In this document: positions 16,410-24,027 of the stretch, piece after piece
Numbering within the stretch: the stretch's first letter is position 1
Layout: every line of letters starts with the position of its first letter
Source: Pseudoflavonifractor sp. MSJ-30
GTDB lineage: Bacteria; Bacillota; Clostridia; Oscillospirales; Oscillospiraceae
DNA: 38,923 nt
Assembly: GCF_018918045.1 (NCBI RefSeq)
Contig: NZ_JAHLPU010000032.1
Span: 1-38,923 of the forward strand
Reading direction: 5' to 3'
The notes under the pieces: generated by a model
Database searches by the model: none
The model's input: only the letters and a program-made list of their open reading frames with translations
Told to the model about the DNA's origin: nothing
Program-made: the position numbers and the translations under genes

Positions 16410-16424
16410 CTCAATTGTCAATTT
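16410..16424. repeat. Heptad repeat fragment at the thrB 3' end
   Basis: TCAATTGTCAATTT is one and a half units of the heptad found in copies A-C. It encodes the last residues QIDN and the stop of thrB. No core or second arm accompanies it. Confidence 0.55.
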
Positions 16425-17301
16425 GCTTTGCGCCCTGGAACTCCACATGGAGCGGCAGGATCTCCCAGCTGCGTTCGGTGATCTTGGGCAGCTTTTCCCG
16501 CAGGATACCGGAGAGCCTGGGGTTTCTGGTCATGACAAGCAAGGTAGGACCCGCGCCGGAGAGGCAGAAGGCCGCGCCGGTGGTGCGGACCAGTGCCTCA
16601 ATCTTCTCGTAATCCGGAATCAGCTTTTTCCGATAATTCTGGTGAAGCCGATCCTGCATGGCGCTGCGCAGCAGCTTTTCGTCTCCAAGCTCCAGTGCCT
16701 TCAGCACCATGGCGCCGTGGGAGATATTATAGATGGCATCTGCCCGGGACACCTGCTCCGGCAGCACGGAACGGGCCAGAGATGTGGCCAGGTTGAAGTC
16801 CGGCACAAGGGCCAGGAATTCCCAACCGGGATGCAGGGGGAAGCTGACCGTGACCGGCAGGCCGCTGTCCACCATGGAGGCCGTCAGGCCGCCGTAAAAG
16901 GCCGGTGCCAGGTTGTCCGGGTGGCCTTCCATGGCGTTGGTGATGTTCAGCAGGCCCTGGGTGCTGAGCTTATTGCCCCGCAGCACATTTGCGCCCATGG
17001 CGCCCGCCACCAGCAGAGCGGCAGAGGACCCCAGGCCTCTGCAGATGGGGATATGGGCATCGATGTGGATCTTTACGCCCCGGACCTCCTCGCTGAGAGA
17101 GGCCAGCACGGCGCAGTAAGAGGTATAGGCCAGGTTGTCGGGCCCTGTAAATGCCTCGTCGCAGCCGGTAATCTCCAGCCCTTCCTCCGTTTCTTCGAAG
17201 GTCACATCGGTGTACAGGCTCAGCGCGCAGCCGAAAGCATCAAACCCGGGTCCCAGGTTGGCCGTGGTAGCCGGCACGCGGATGGTTACTTGGTTCTTCA
17301 T
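16411..17301 (-). CDS. thrB: Homoserine kinase
   Basis: This 296-aa GHMP kinase phosphorylates homoserine in the penultimate step of threonine synthesis. The N-terminus VRVPATTANLGPGFDAFG is the ThrB hallmark (here IRVPATTANLGPG). The ATP loop is CRGLGSSAALLVAGA, and GAAFCLSGAGPTLL is the third GHMP motif. The length is typical. ATG 17301 has an AGGAGAC site. The gene follows thrC across a 155-bp gap that is mostly heptad repeat copy C. Its final residues come from a repeat fragment. It is in the same direction as thrC and divergent from hom-lysC-asd. Confidence 0.95.
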   Translation of the reverse strand: MKNQVTIRVPATTANLGPGFDAFGCALSLYTDVTFEETEEGLEITGCDEAFTGPDNLAYTSYCAVLASLSEEVRGVKIHIDAHIPICRGLGSSAALLVAGAMGANVLRGNKLSTQGLLNITNAMEGHPDNLAPAFYGGLTASMVDSGLPVTVSFPLHPGWEFLALVPDFNLATSLARSVLPEQVSRADAIYNISHGAMVLKALELGDEKLLRSAMQDRLHQNYRKKLIPDYEKIEALVRTTGAAFCLSGAGPTLLVMTRNPRLSGILREKLPKITERSWEILPLHVEFQGAKQIDN

Positions 17302-17336
17302 CTTTCTGTCTCCTTTTACAGGTGCGGGAAGAGATT

Positions 17337-17452
17337 AATTGACAATTGACAATGAACAATTGACAATTATGGTGCCCCTTCCGGGACAAATTTAGTTTTT
17401 TGAATTATTTCCGGAGGAAACTCCTTAATTGTCAACTGTCAATTGTCAATTT
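17337..17452. repeat. Heptad (ATTGACA) inverted-repeat element, copy C
   Basis: The left heptads (17337-17370) include the diagnostic ATTGACAATGAACAATTG, the reverse complement of the right end of copies A and B. The core has GGTGCCCC-TTCC-GGGAC, and the right heptads end at 17452. It is therefore inserted in the opposite direction to A and B. It fills the thrC-thrB gap. Confidence 0.78.
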
Positions 17453-17456
17453 CTTA

Positions 17457-18890
17457 CTACCGTCCCAGCACGAACTCCAGCATCTTCTCTTTCGGAATGA
17501 CCCCCGTATGCCGTTCGGGCTTTTCCCGGAGAGCGGCGAGGTTTGCCGGGATGGGTACGCCGGTCAGTGCCCGCAGGCGTTCCATGCGGTCGTATTCGCT
17601 GCCGGAAGTATCGCCCCCGATGGCAGTGAGGACGGCGGTGGAGAATTTGTAAGGGGAGGCGGTGGAGAGGACGACCATGGGGTTTTCGCCCTTCTGCCGC
17701 TCCGCCACGGCCCAGCCACAGGCGGTATGGGGATCCATAAGGTAACCGTGGTCCCGATAAACCTTCCCGATATAGTTCTCCGCCCGGGCGTCATCGCAAT
17801 ACCCGGCGGCGAATTCCGCCTGAATGGCAGCAAGGAGGCTGTCCGGCACCTTGTAAAAGCCCTGTTCGTTCAGGTCCTTCATGAGTCCTGCCACCAGCGC
17901 CGTGTCTCCGGACAGCAGATACAGCAGCCGCTCCAGGTTGGAGGACACCAGAATATCCATGGAGGGAGAGGTGGTCTTCAGCAGAGGACGGCGGCGGTCA
18001 TAGACGCCGGTGGTCAGGAAGTCCGTCAGCACATTGTTGGCATTGGAGGCACAGATGAGCTTGCCCACAGGCAGACCCAGCCTCTTGGCCAGATAGCCCG
18101 CCAGTATATCCCCGAAATTGCCGGTGGGAACGGAGAAATCCACTTTGTCTCCCAGCGCAATGGTCTTCCGTGCCAGAAGATCCGCGTAGGAGCGGAAATA
18201 GTACATGATCTGCGGCGCCAGACGTCCGATATTGATGGAGTTCGCGGAGGACAGCAGGAAGGGCAGCCGCTTTCCCTGACAGGCAGCAAAAATGTTCTTC
18301 ACGCCGGTCTGCGCATCGTCGAAGTTGCCCTCTACGGCACAGACATGGACATTGCTTCCCTCCTGGGTCACCATCTGCGCCCGCTGGACCTGGGAGACGC
18401 CGCCGTAGGGGTAGAACACACAGATGCTCACCCCGGGCACATCCCGGAACCCCACCAGAGCCGCCTTGCCCGTATCGCCGGAGGTTGCCGTCAGAATGCG
18501 GATTTCTTCCGCGATGCCCTTCTCCTTTTTCGCGGCGGTCAGCAGCTGTGGCAGCATGCTCAGTGCCACATCCTTAAAGGCGGACGTGGGCCCCCGGAAC
18601 AGCTCCAGCACCTGAAAATCTCCGACAGGGACCGTAGGTGTCAGATCTTCCGTCTCGAATTTTCCTGTATAGGCGTTTTTCACCAGGGTATCCATATCGG
18701 GAATGTCCGGCAGCAGGGCCTTCAGAATTTCCGCGGACATCTGCTGGGCGGAAAGTGTCAGGCAACGCTGCCAGTCAAAGGCCGGAATGGCCTCCGGCAT
18801 ATACAGCCCACCGTCCGGCGCCAGACCGGACAGCACAGCCTGGGCGCTGTCAACAGCCGGGGATAACCCCCGGGTAGAAATATAATCCAT
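17457..18890 (-). CDS. thrC: Threonine synthase
   Basis: This 477-aa PLP enzyme converts O-phosphohomoserine to threonine. It begins YISTRGLS, the N-terminal signature of the long threonine synthases found in bacteria and fungi. The PLP lysine is Lys106 in GPTSAFKDVAL. The phosphate-binding loop follows as TATSGDTGKAAL. Length and order fit the E. coli-type enzyme rather than the shorter plant-like form. ATG 18890 is preceded by GGAGGGAACC. The C-terminus ends five bases past heptad copy C. It is the first gene of the thrC-thrB pair, and its promoter lies in the 194-bp divergent region shared with hom. Confidence 0.95.
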   Translation of the reverse strand: MDYISTRGLSPAVDSAQAVLSGLAPDGGLYMPEAIPAFDWQRCLTLSAQQMSAEILKALLPDIPDMDTLVKNAYTGKFETEDLTPTVPVGDFQVLELFRGPTSAFKDVALSMLPQLLTAAKKEKGIAEEIRILTATSGDTGKAALVGFRDVPGVSICVFYPYGGVSQVQRAQMVTQEGSNVHVCAVEGNFDDAQTGVKNIFAACQGKRLPFLLSSANSINIGRLAPQIMYYFRSYADLLARKTIALGDKVDFSVPTGNFGDILAGYLAKRLGLPVGKLICASNANNVLTDFLTTGVYDRRRPLLKTTSPSMDILVSSNLERLLYLLSGDTALVAGLMKDLNEQGFYKVPDSLLAAIQAEFAAGYCDDARAENYIGKVYRDHGYLMDPHTACGWAVAERQKGENPMVVLSTASPYKFSTAVLTAIGGDTSGSEYDRMERLRALTGVPIPANLAALREKPERHTGVIPKEKMLEFVLGR

Positions 18891-18964
18891 AAAGGTTCCC
18901 TCCTACAGGTTGAATTGCACAAAAAGCCCCGAAAGTCAGGGGGCGCAATTGCGGTTTGTTTCAA

Positions 18965-18993
18965 TTGCAATTTGGGCAGGTATATGATATACT
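18965..18993 (+). promoter_or_regulatory. Predicted promoter of the hom-lysC-asd operon
   Basis: TTGCAA (18965-18970), a 17-base spacer and TATACT (18988-18993). A leader of about 85 bases follows. The same divergent region (18891-19084) must hold the thrC promoter, which I could not place with confidence. Confidence 0.6.
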
Positions 18994-19084
18994 GGCAGTT
19001 ATAAAAAAGCAAGTGTTTTTCCCACACAAACTAATCATAAAAACAGAGCCGCAATTTGTGAAAAGAGAGTAGGTAGAGAGAAGA

Positions 19085-20206
19085 ATGCAGATCGGACTTT
19101 TGGGCTTCGGCACTGTGGGCCGGGGCGTTTATGAGATCATCGCGGGCCGGGAGGATATAGCCATCGCACGGGTGCTGTGCCGCCGGGATCTGGAGCTGCC
19201 GGATGCCGCCGTGACCCATAACTTTGAGGATATCCTGAACGACCCGAAAATTGACACCGTGGTGGAGGCCATCGGCGGCCTGCACCCCGCTTATGAATAT
19301 GTCCGCAGCGCCATTCTGGCGGGAAAGAACGTGGCCACCGCGAACAAGGCCCTGATTGCCACTTGCTTTGACGAGCTGATCCCCCTGGCGCGGGAAAAGG
19401 GCGTTTTTTTGCGCTGCACCGCCTCCGTCGGCGGCGGCATCGGCTGGCTTTCCGAACTGGAGCGGGCACGGCGCATTGAGACCATCCATCATGTAGGCGG
19501 CATTATGAACGGCACCTGCAACTACATTCTGGACTCCATGACCCGGCTGAAGCTGGGCTACAGCGAGGCGCTGAAGCAGGCTCAGGCCTTGGGCTACGCC
19601 GAGGCAGACCCCACCACGGATGTGGAGGGAATCGATACCTGGCACAAGCTCATCGTCTCCGCCAACATCGGCTTTGGTGTCAGTCTGGATATTTCCGAGG
19701 TTCCCGCCGCGGGTATTTCCCGGATCGGCGCGGAGGATGTGGCCAATTTCAGCGCAAACGGTCTGGTGTGCAAGCTGGTATCCACGGCGGACTGCCTGTC
19801 CGGCAATTATTCCGCTTATGTGCAGCCCACGCTGTACCCTCTGGGCCAGCCGGAGGCAGCAGTGCCCGCAAACTACAACCTCATTACGCTGGAGGGCAAC
19901 ATTTCCGGCCGCCAGAGCTTCTTCGGTCAGGGTGCGGGCAGGTATCCCACCGCATACAATGTGGTGCAGGACTGCGTGGACTTCCTCCATGGCAAGGGCT
20001 TCTATACGGCTCCCGGCCGCAAAGTCGCCATAGACAACAGTGTAAAACTGCGCTATTATGTCCGTACAGCCCAGGAGGACCTGTGGCTCAAGGAAAACAC
20101 GGAAAAGCACTGGGCCGGTGCGGTTGTGACGAAGCCCGTTGAGGTCAGCGTCATGCACCAGTGGCTGAAAGCCCACCCGGACGCCTTCATGGCGGCGTTT
20201 GCGTGA
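19085..20206 (+). CDS. hom: Homoserine dehydrogenase
   Basis: This 373-aa NAD(P)-dependent enzyme reduces aspartate semialdehyde to homoserine. The nucleotide fold starts with IGLLGFGTVGRGVYE. The catalytic region shows VATANKALIA, then GGIMNGTCNYILDSM and GYAEADPTTDVEGIDTWHKL, the family signature with its catalytic Asp/Lys. It stops at about 373 residues, so it lacks the C-terminal ACT domain that makes many homologues threonine-sensitive. The ATG at 19085 follows AGAGAGAAGA, a modest ribosome binding site. It is the first gene of the plus-strand aspartate-family operon, 13 bases before lysC. Confidence 0.94.
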   Translation: MQIGLLGFGTVGRGVYEIIAGREDIAIARVLCRRDLELPDAAVTHNFEDILNDPKIDTVVEAIGGLHPAYEYVRSAILAGKNVATANKALIATCFDELIPLAREKGVFLRCTASVGGGIGWLSELERARRIETIHHVGGIMNGTCNYILDSMTRLKLGYSEALKQAQALGYAEADPTTDVEGIDTWHKLIVSANIGFGVSLDISEVPAAGISRIGAEDVANFSANGLVCKLVSTADCLSGNYSAYVQPTLYPLGQPEAAVPANYNLITLEGNISGRQSFFGQGAGRYPTAYNVVQDCVDFLHGKGFYTAPGRKVAIDNSVKLRYYVRTAQEDLWLKENTEKHWAGAVVTKPVEVSVMHQWLKAHPDAFMAAFA

Positions 20207-20219
20207 AAGAAGGTCAAAT

Positions 20220-21533
20220 ATGAAAGTAGTCAAATTCGGCGGCTCCTCCATGGCGGATGCCGGGCAATATCGGAAGATCCGGGATATCCTTCTGGCGGAC
20301 CCGGAGCGGAAGGTGGTGGTGGTCTCCGCCGCCGGAAAGCGGAGTAAGCAGGACCACAAAATCACGGATCTGCTGTACCTGTGCTATGCCCACACCCAAT
20401 ATGGCGTGGACTGCTCCGGGGTTTTTGAAATGATCACCTCCCGGTATCGGGAGATTGCCCGGGATCTGGATCTCTCCATTGATCTGGAACCGGAGTTTGC
20501 CGCTCTGAAGGCCAAGCTGGACAACAAATCCGTCACCCAGGACGAACTTGCCAGCCGGGGCGAATATTTCTCTGCCCGGCTTATGGCGGATTATCTGGGC
20601 TTTAAGTTCGTGGACGCCGCCGACTGGGTCCACTTCCGCTTTGACGGCACCGTGGATCAGGAGAGCAGCTATGAGGCCCTGCGCAATCAGGTAGACGGCA
20701 TCGGCGTCGTCATTCCCGGCTTCTACGGCCAGCTGCCCGATGGTAAGATCAAGACCTTTACAAGAGGCGGCAGCGATATCACCGGCGCCCTTGCCGCCGC
20801 TGCACTGGACGCGGACGTCTATGAAAACTGGACGGACGTTTCCGGCATTCTGATGGCGGACCCCCGGATTGTGGAAAATCCCCAGACCATCCCGGAAGTC
20901 ACCTATGACGAACTGCGGGAGCTGAGCTATTCCGGCGCCCAGGTGCTCCACGAGGGCACCATCTTCCCCGTGCGGGAGAAAAACATCCCCCTGAATATCC
21001 GCAACACCAACGCCCCCCAGGACCCGGGCACCATGATTCAGGAGCGGTTCGAGGGCAATTCCGATCCCCACCGGTTCATCACCGGCATTACCGGCAAAAA
21101 GGACTTCACCATCATCGCCCTGACCAAGCGTGGCATGAGCAATGAGGTGGGCGTACTGCGCAAAGTGCTGACGGTTCTGGAGCGGCATAACATCTCCGTG
21201 GACTATGTGCCCAACGGCATTGACAATGTGTCTGTGGTAATGCCTACGGAGTCCATCGCCTCCAGCCTGTACACCATTTTGGGAGAGATTCAGAAGGAAG
21301 TGGAGCCGGACAGCCTGACCGTCCACGATCAGATTGCCGTTGTAGCCGCCGTAGGCCGCAAGATGGCCTTCCGGCCCGGCGTTTCCGGCCAGATTTTTGC
21401 CGCCCTTGGCCAGGCCGGCATCAACATCCGTATGATCAACCAGGGCCCGGATGAGCTGAATATTATCTTCGGCGTGGATAACCGGGATTTCTCCGACGCC
21501 ATTCGGGTACTGTACAATAGCTTTGTAAAGTAA
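20220..21533 (+). CDS. lysC: Aspartate kinase
   Basis: This 437-aa enzyme phosphorylates aspartate, the entry step to lysine, threonine and methionine. The start KVVKFGGSSMAD is the aspartokinase signature, and FTRGGSDITGA and YENWTDVSGI mark the kinase core. The C-terminal 140 residues hold two ACT domains (around TIIALTKRGMSNEVGVLRKV and VAAVGRKMAFRPGVSGQIF), the usual site of amino-acid feedback. I placed the start at ATG 20220, where the family N-terminus begins; an upstream in-frame codon at 20199 lies within hom. GAAGG precedes it. It lies in one transcript with hom and asd. Confidence 0.94.
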   Translation: MKVVKFGGSSMADAGQYRKIRDILLADPERKVVVVSAAGKRSKQDHKITDLLYLCYAHTQYGVDCSGVFEMITSRYREIARDLDLSIDLEPEFAALKAKLDNKSVTQDELASRGEYFSARLMADYLGFKFVDAADWVHFRFDGTVDQESSYEALRNQVDGIGVVIPGFYGQLPDGKIKTFTRGGSDITGALAAAALDADVYENWTDVSGILMADPRIVENPQTIPEVTYDELRELSYSGAQVLHEGTIFPVREKNIPLNIRNTNAPQDPGTMIQERFEGNSDPHRFITGITGKKDFTIIALTKRGMSNEVGVLRKVLTVLERHNISVDYVPNGIDNVSVVMPTESIASSLYTILGEIQKEVEPDSLTVHDQIAVVAAVGRKMAFRPGVSGQIFAALGQAGINIRMINQGPDELNIIFGVDNRDFSDAIRVLYNSFVK

Positions 21534-21547
21534 AAGGAGGTATTCCT

Positions 21548-22552
21548 ATGAAACTGTACACCGTTGCTGTTCTGGGCGCTACCGGCGCCGTAGGACAGGA
21601 AATGATCAAAATTCTGCAGGAGCGTAATTTCCCTGTGGGCAAGCTCCTGCCTCTGGCCAGCGCCAGAAGCGCCGGCAAAACCCTGAAATTCAAAGGTGAG
21701 GACGTTACCATTGAGGAAGCCCGGGACGAAGCCTTCCAGGGTGTGGACATTGTGCTGGGCGCTGCGGAGAATGACATCGCCAAGAAGTTCGCCCCCGCCA
21801 TTGTGAAGGCCGGTGCGGTCTTTGTGGACAATTCCTCCGCCTTCCGCTTAGACCCCAAGGTGCCCCTGATTGTTCCCGAAATCAACCCTGAGGACGTGAA
21901 GAACCACCAGAGCATCATCTCCAACCCCAATTGCTCCACCATCATCACCGTGACGGCTGTCAACGCGCTGAACAGCATCTCCCCCATCCGGACCATGACC
22001 GCCTCCACCTATCAGGCAGTCTCCGGCGCCGGAGCCGGCGGCCCCATTGAGCTCATGAACGAGGTGGAGGCCATCCGGGAGGGCAAGACCTACGAGCCCA
22101 AGGTGTTCTCCCATCAGATTGCCTACAATCTGATTCCCCAGATCGGCGGCGAGCAGTTCGAGGGCTACACCAGCGAGGAAATGAAAATGCAGAACGAAGG
22201 CCGGAAAATCATGCATCTGCCGGAGCTGAAGGTCTCCTGCACCTGCGTCCGGGTTCCCGTGGTCCGCAGCCATTCCATTTCCGTAAGTCTGCACTTCGAT
22301 AAGCACATCTCCGTTCAGGAGGCCCGGGAGGTCATCGCCAAAGCTCCCGGCTGCCGTCTGGTAGACGATTTGGCCAACAGGCAGTATCCCATGCCCCTGG
22401 ACACCAGCGACCAGGATATCGTCTTTGTAGGCCGCATCCGTCCCGACCTGACGGACGAGAACGGTCTGTGCCTCTGGTGCTGCGGCGACCAGGTCCGCAA
22501 GGGCGCAGCTACCAATGCCATCCAGATTGCGGAGCTGCTGGTAAAGGAATAA
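21548..22552 (+). CDS. asd: Aspartate-semialdehyde dehydrogenase
   Basis: This 334-aa NADP-dependent enzyme reduces aspartyl phosphate to aspartate semialdehyde, the branch point for lysine and threonine. The N-terminus has VLGATGAVGQEMIKIL, the substrate region VDNSSAFRLDPKVPLIVPE, and the active-site cysteine in ISNPNCSTI. The later STYQAVSGAGAGG motif is typical. AAAGGAGG lies in optimal position before ATG 21548. It ends the hom-lysC-asd operon. A hairpin that doubles as the ribosome binding site of the next gene follows 12 bases later. Confidence 0.96.
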   Translation: MKLYTVAVLGATGAVGQEMIKILQERNFPVGKLLPLASARSAGKTLKFKGEDVTIEEARDEAFQGVDIVLGAAENDIAKKFAPAIVKAGAVFVDNSSAFRLDPKVPLIVPEINPEDVKNHQSIISNPNCSTIITVTAVNALNSISPIRTMTASTYQAVSGAGAGGPIELMNEVEAIREGKTYEPKVFSHQIAYNLIPQIGGEQFEGYTSEEMKMQNEGRKIMHLPELKVSCTCVRVPVVRSHSISVSLHFDKHISVQEAREVIAKAPGCRLVDDLANRQYPMPLDTSDQDIVFVGRIRPDLTDENGLCLWCCGDQVRKGAATNAIQIAELLVKE

Positions 22553-22564
22553 GTGAATAAAACC

Positions 22565-22604
22565 AATGCACCTCGGGCAGAATTTCCGCCGGAGGTGCAT
22601 TTTT
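22565..22604 (+). terminator. Terminator-like hairpin that holds the next gene's ribosome binding site
   Basis: AATGCACCTC (22565-22574) pairs perfectly with GAGGTGCATT (22592-22601), followed by TTT and the ATG of the CBS gene at 22605. The right arm contains GGAGG (22591-22595), nine bases before that ATG. When folded the stem would both end asd transcription and hide the Shine-Dalgarno. Confidence 0.75.
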
Positions 22605-23033
22605 ATGAAATTGCGGGAAATGATGACCGGCAAGGTAATCCGCATCCGGCCGGAGGAACCGGTGGGGGTGGCCGCCCGGATGCTGGCGCAGTACAATATC
22701 GGAGCTCTGCCGGTGTGCGGCTATGACGGGAGTCTGAAGGGACTGGTGACGGACCGGGATATTGTGACCCGATGCCTAGCGGCGGGCCGCGACCCTCTGA
22801 AAACCCAGGTATCCCAGGTTATGACAGCCCGGGTGGTGACGGCGAGACCGGATATGGAGGCGGACCTGGCTGCCCACCTCATGGGCCGGGAGCAGATCCG
22901 GCGGCTGCCGGTGGTGGAGAATGGGAAACTCTGCGGTATGGTCAGCCTGGGGGATCTGGCGGGCCGGGAGGAGACCGCCATCGACGCCTCCGACGCGCTG
23001 TCAGAGATCAGCGATAACCTGTCCAGCCGGTAA
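22605..23033 (+). CDS. CBS-domain-pair protein
   Basis: This 142-aa protein is almost entirely two CBS motifs. The first (residues about 7-62) contains MTGKVIRIRPEEPV and GLVTDRDIV. The second (about 72-127) contains MTARVVTARPDMEA and GMVSLGDLA. Stand-alone CBS pairs bind adenine nucleotides or S-adenosyl compounds and act as sensors, but the ligand here is unknown. The TDRDI motif is common to this small family. The ATG at 22605 emerges directly from the terminator-like hairpin after asd. Downstream lie the azlD remnant and an IS element, so any former partner gene may be lost. Confidence 0.85.
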   Translation: MKLREMMTGKVIRIRPEEPVGVAARMLAQYNIGALPVCGYDGSLKGLVTDRDIVTRCLAAGRDPLKTQVSQVMTARVVTARPDMEADLAAHLMGREQIRRLPVVENGKLCGMVSLGDLAGREETAIDASDALSEISDNLSSR

Positions 23034-23037
23034 AGCG

Positions 23038-23176
23038 TCAGAACTCCAGCTGCACCGGCAGCATATAGGCAACGATGCCTGCGCCAATGCTGAGCAGCGT
23101 GTTCCGCTTCCAGCCATGCAGCCCCGCCACCGGTTGGCAGACACAGATACGCAGCAAACCCGCCAAACATAAGAAA
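23038..23176 (-). pseudogene. azlD 3' remnant, branched-chain amino acid export subunit
   Basis: On the minus strand one frame reads VAGLHGWKRNTLLSIGAGIV, then AYMLPVQLEF and a stop at 23038. The WKRNTLLSI-x-GxxxYM pattern matches the C-terminal helix of AzlD, the small partner of AzlC in branched-chain amino-acid transport. Only about 40-45 residues remain. The fragment stops exactly where the inverted repeat of the ISL3-type element begins, and the 5' part of azlD and any azlC are absent. The frame upstream of the Trp may also be shifted. It is surely non-functional. Confidence 0.65.
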
Positions 23177-23973
23177 GGTTCTATAATAAATGTTGGGGTC
23201 AGGTGATGAGCCTGACCCCGTTGCCGATTCGCAAAACCGCAAGGTTATAGACATTCTTCCTAACCGTTATGAGAGTGATTTGATTAAATATTTCTCACAA
23301 TTTGAATCCAAAAAGAGCGTAAAATACTTTGTTTGTGACATGAATCCATACTTTCGGCAGGTAGCTAATGTTTGCTTCAAAAATGTGGTTATCGTTGCAG
23401 ACAGGTATCATGTTATTCGGCAAGTCTACTTGGCGATGGAACGGGTCAGAAAGAATGAACAGAATAAGCTGTCTGCCGGATTCCGAAAGTACTTCAAAAA
23501 ATCCAGATATCTGCTGATGAAACCCATTGAAAACCTGACAGATGAAGAAGCTGACCGATTGGCGCTCATGTTTGAGATCGCCCCACGCCTTGCCGATGCC
23601 TATCGTCTGAAGAACGAGTTCCTTACTGTGATTCGTTCCGGATCCTCGGCTGAGGGCAAGCCAAAGATTGCAGATTGGCTGCTGGCCGTGGAAGTTATGG
23701 ATCTGCCTGAATTCAACGATTGTACGAAAGCATATCGCAACTGGTTCAACGAAATCCTCAATTCTATGGATGTACCATGGTCAAACGGCTTTATTGAAGG
23801 CTGCAACAACAGAACAAAAGTCTTAAAGCGCGTCTGCTTCGGAATGCGTAACTTCTGTAACTTCAGAAATAGAATCCTCTTCTGCCGTACATAAAAATCG
23901 TGCCGGAGATTTCTCTCCGACACGACTTGCAATTATTTGTTTTTGTCTCTTCCCCAACTATTGATATAGAGCC
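23177..23973. mobile_element. Internally deleted ISL3-family insertion sequence with both ends
   Basis: The left end (23177-23198) starts GGTTCTATAATAAATGTTGGGG. The right end (23952-23973), read as its reverse complement, is GGCTCTATATCAATAGTTGGGG; 17 of 22 positions match. The right sequence is the typical ISL3-type terminus. At about 797 bp the element is far shorter than a complete ISL3 element, because the first part of the transposase is missing. No 8-bp target duplication is seen (ATAAGAAA left, GTTTTCCT right). A perfect 9-bp hairpin (23195-23203 with 23211-23219) lies at the likely internal deletion junction. Confidence 0.8.
23226..23894 (+). pseudogene. ISL3-family transposase, 5'-truncated
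   Basis: The readable frame gives about 222 residues, from VIDILPNRYESDL through CDMNPYFRQVANVCFKNVVIVADRYHVIRQV, ending with NGFIEGCNNRTKVLKRVCFGMRNF. The DMNPYF and ADRYHV segments are the middle DDE acidic region, and the C-terminal Glu is in FIEGCNN. The N-terminal zinc finger, helix-turn-helix and the first catalytic Asp are absent, so it cannot act as a transposase. The GC content is well below the neighbouring genes, in keeping with acquired DNA. Homologues are normally about 400 or more residues. Confidence 0.85.
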
Positions 23974-23984
23974 GTTTTCCTCCA

Positions 23985-24017
23985 TAAAAACGGGGTCGGC
24001 TGTTTTCAGCCGATCCC
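23985..24017 (-). terminator. Terminator of the opp/esterase/kinase operon
   Basis: On the minus strand GGGATCGGCTG pairs with CAGCCGACCCC around a four-base loop and is followed by TTTTTA. It lies ten bases past the kinase stop and ends the operon that starts at oppA. Confidence 0.85.
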
Positions 24018-24027
24018 GGATCTATTC

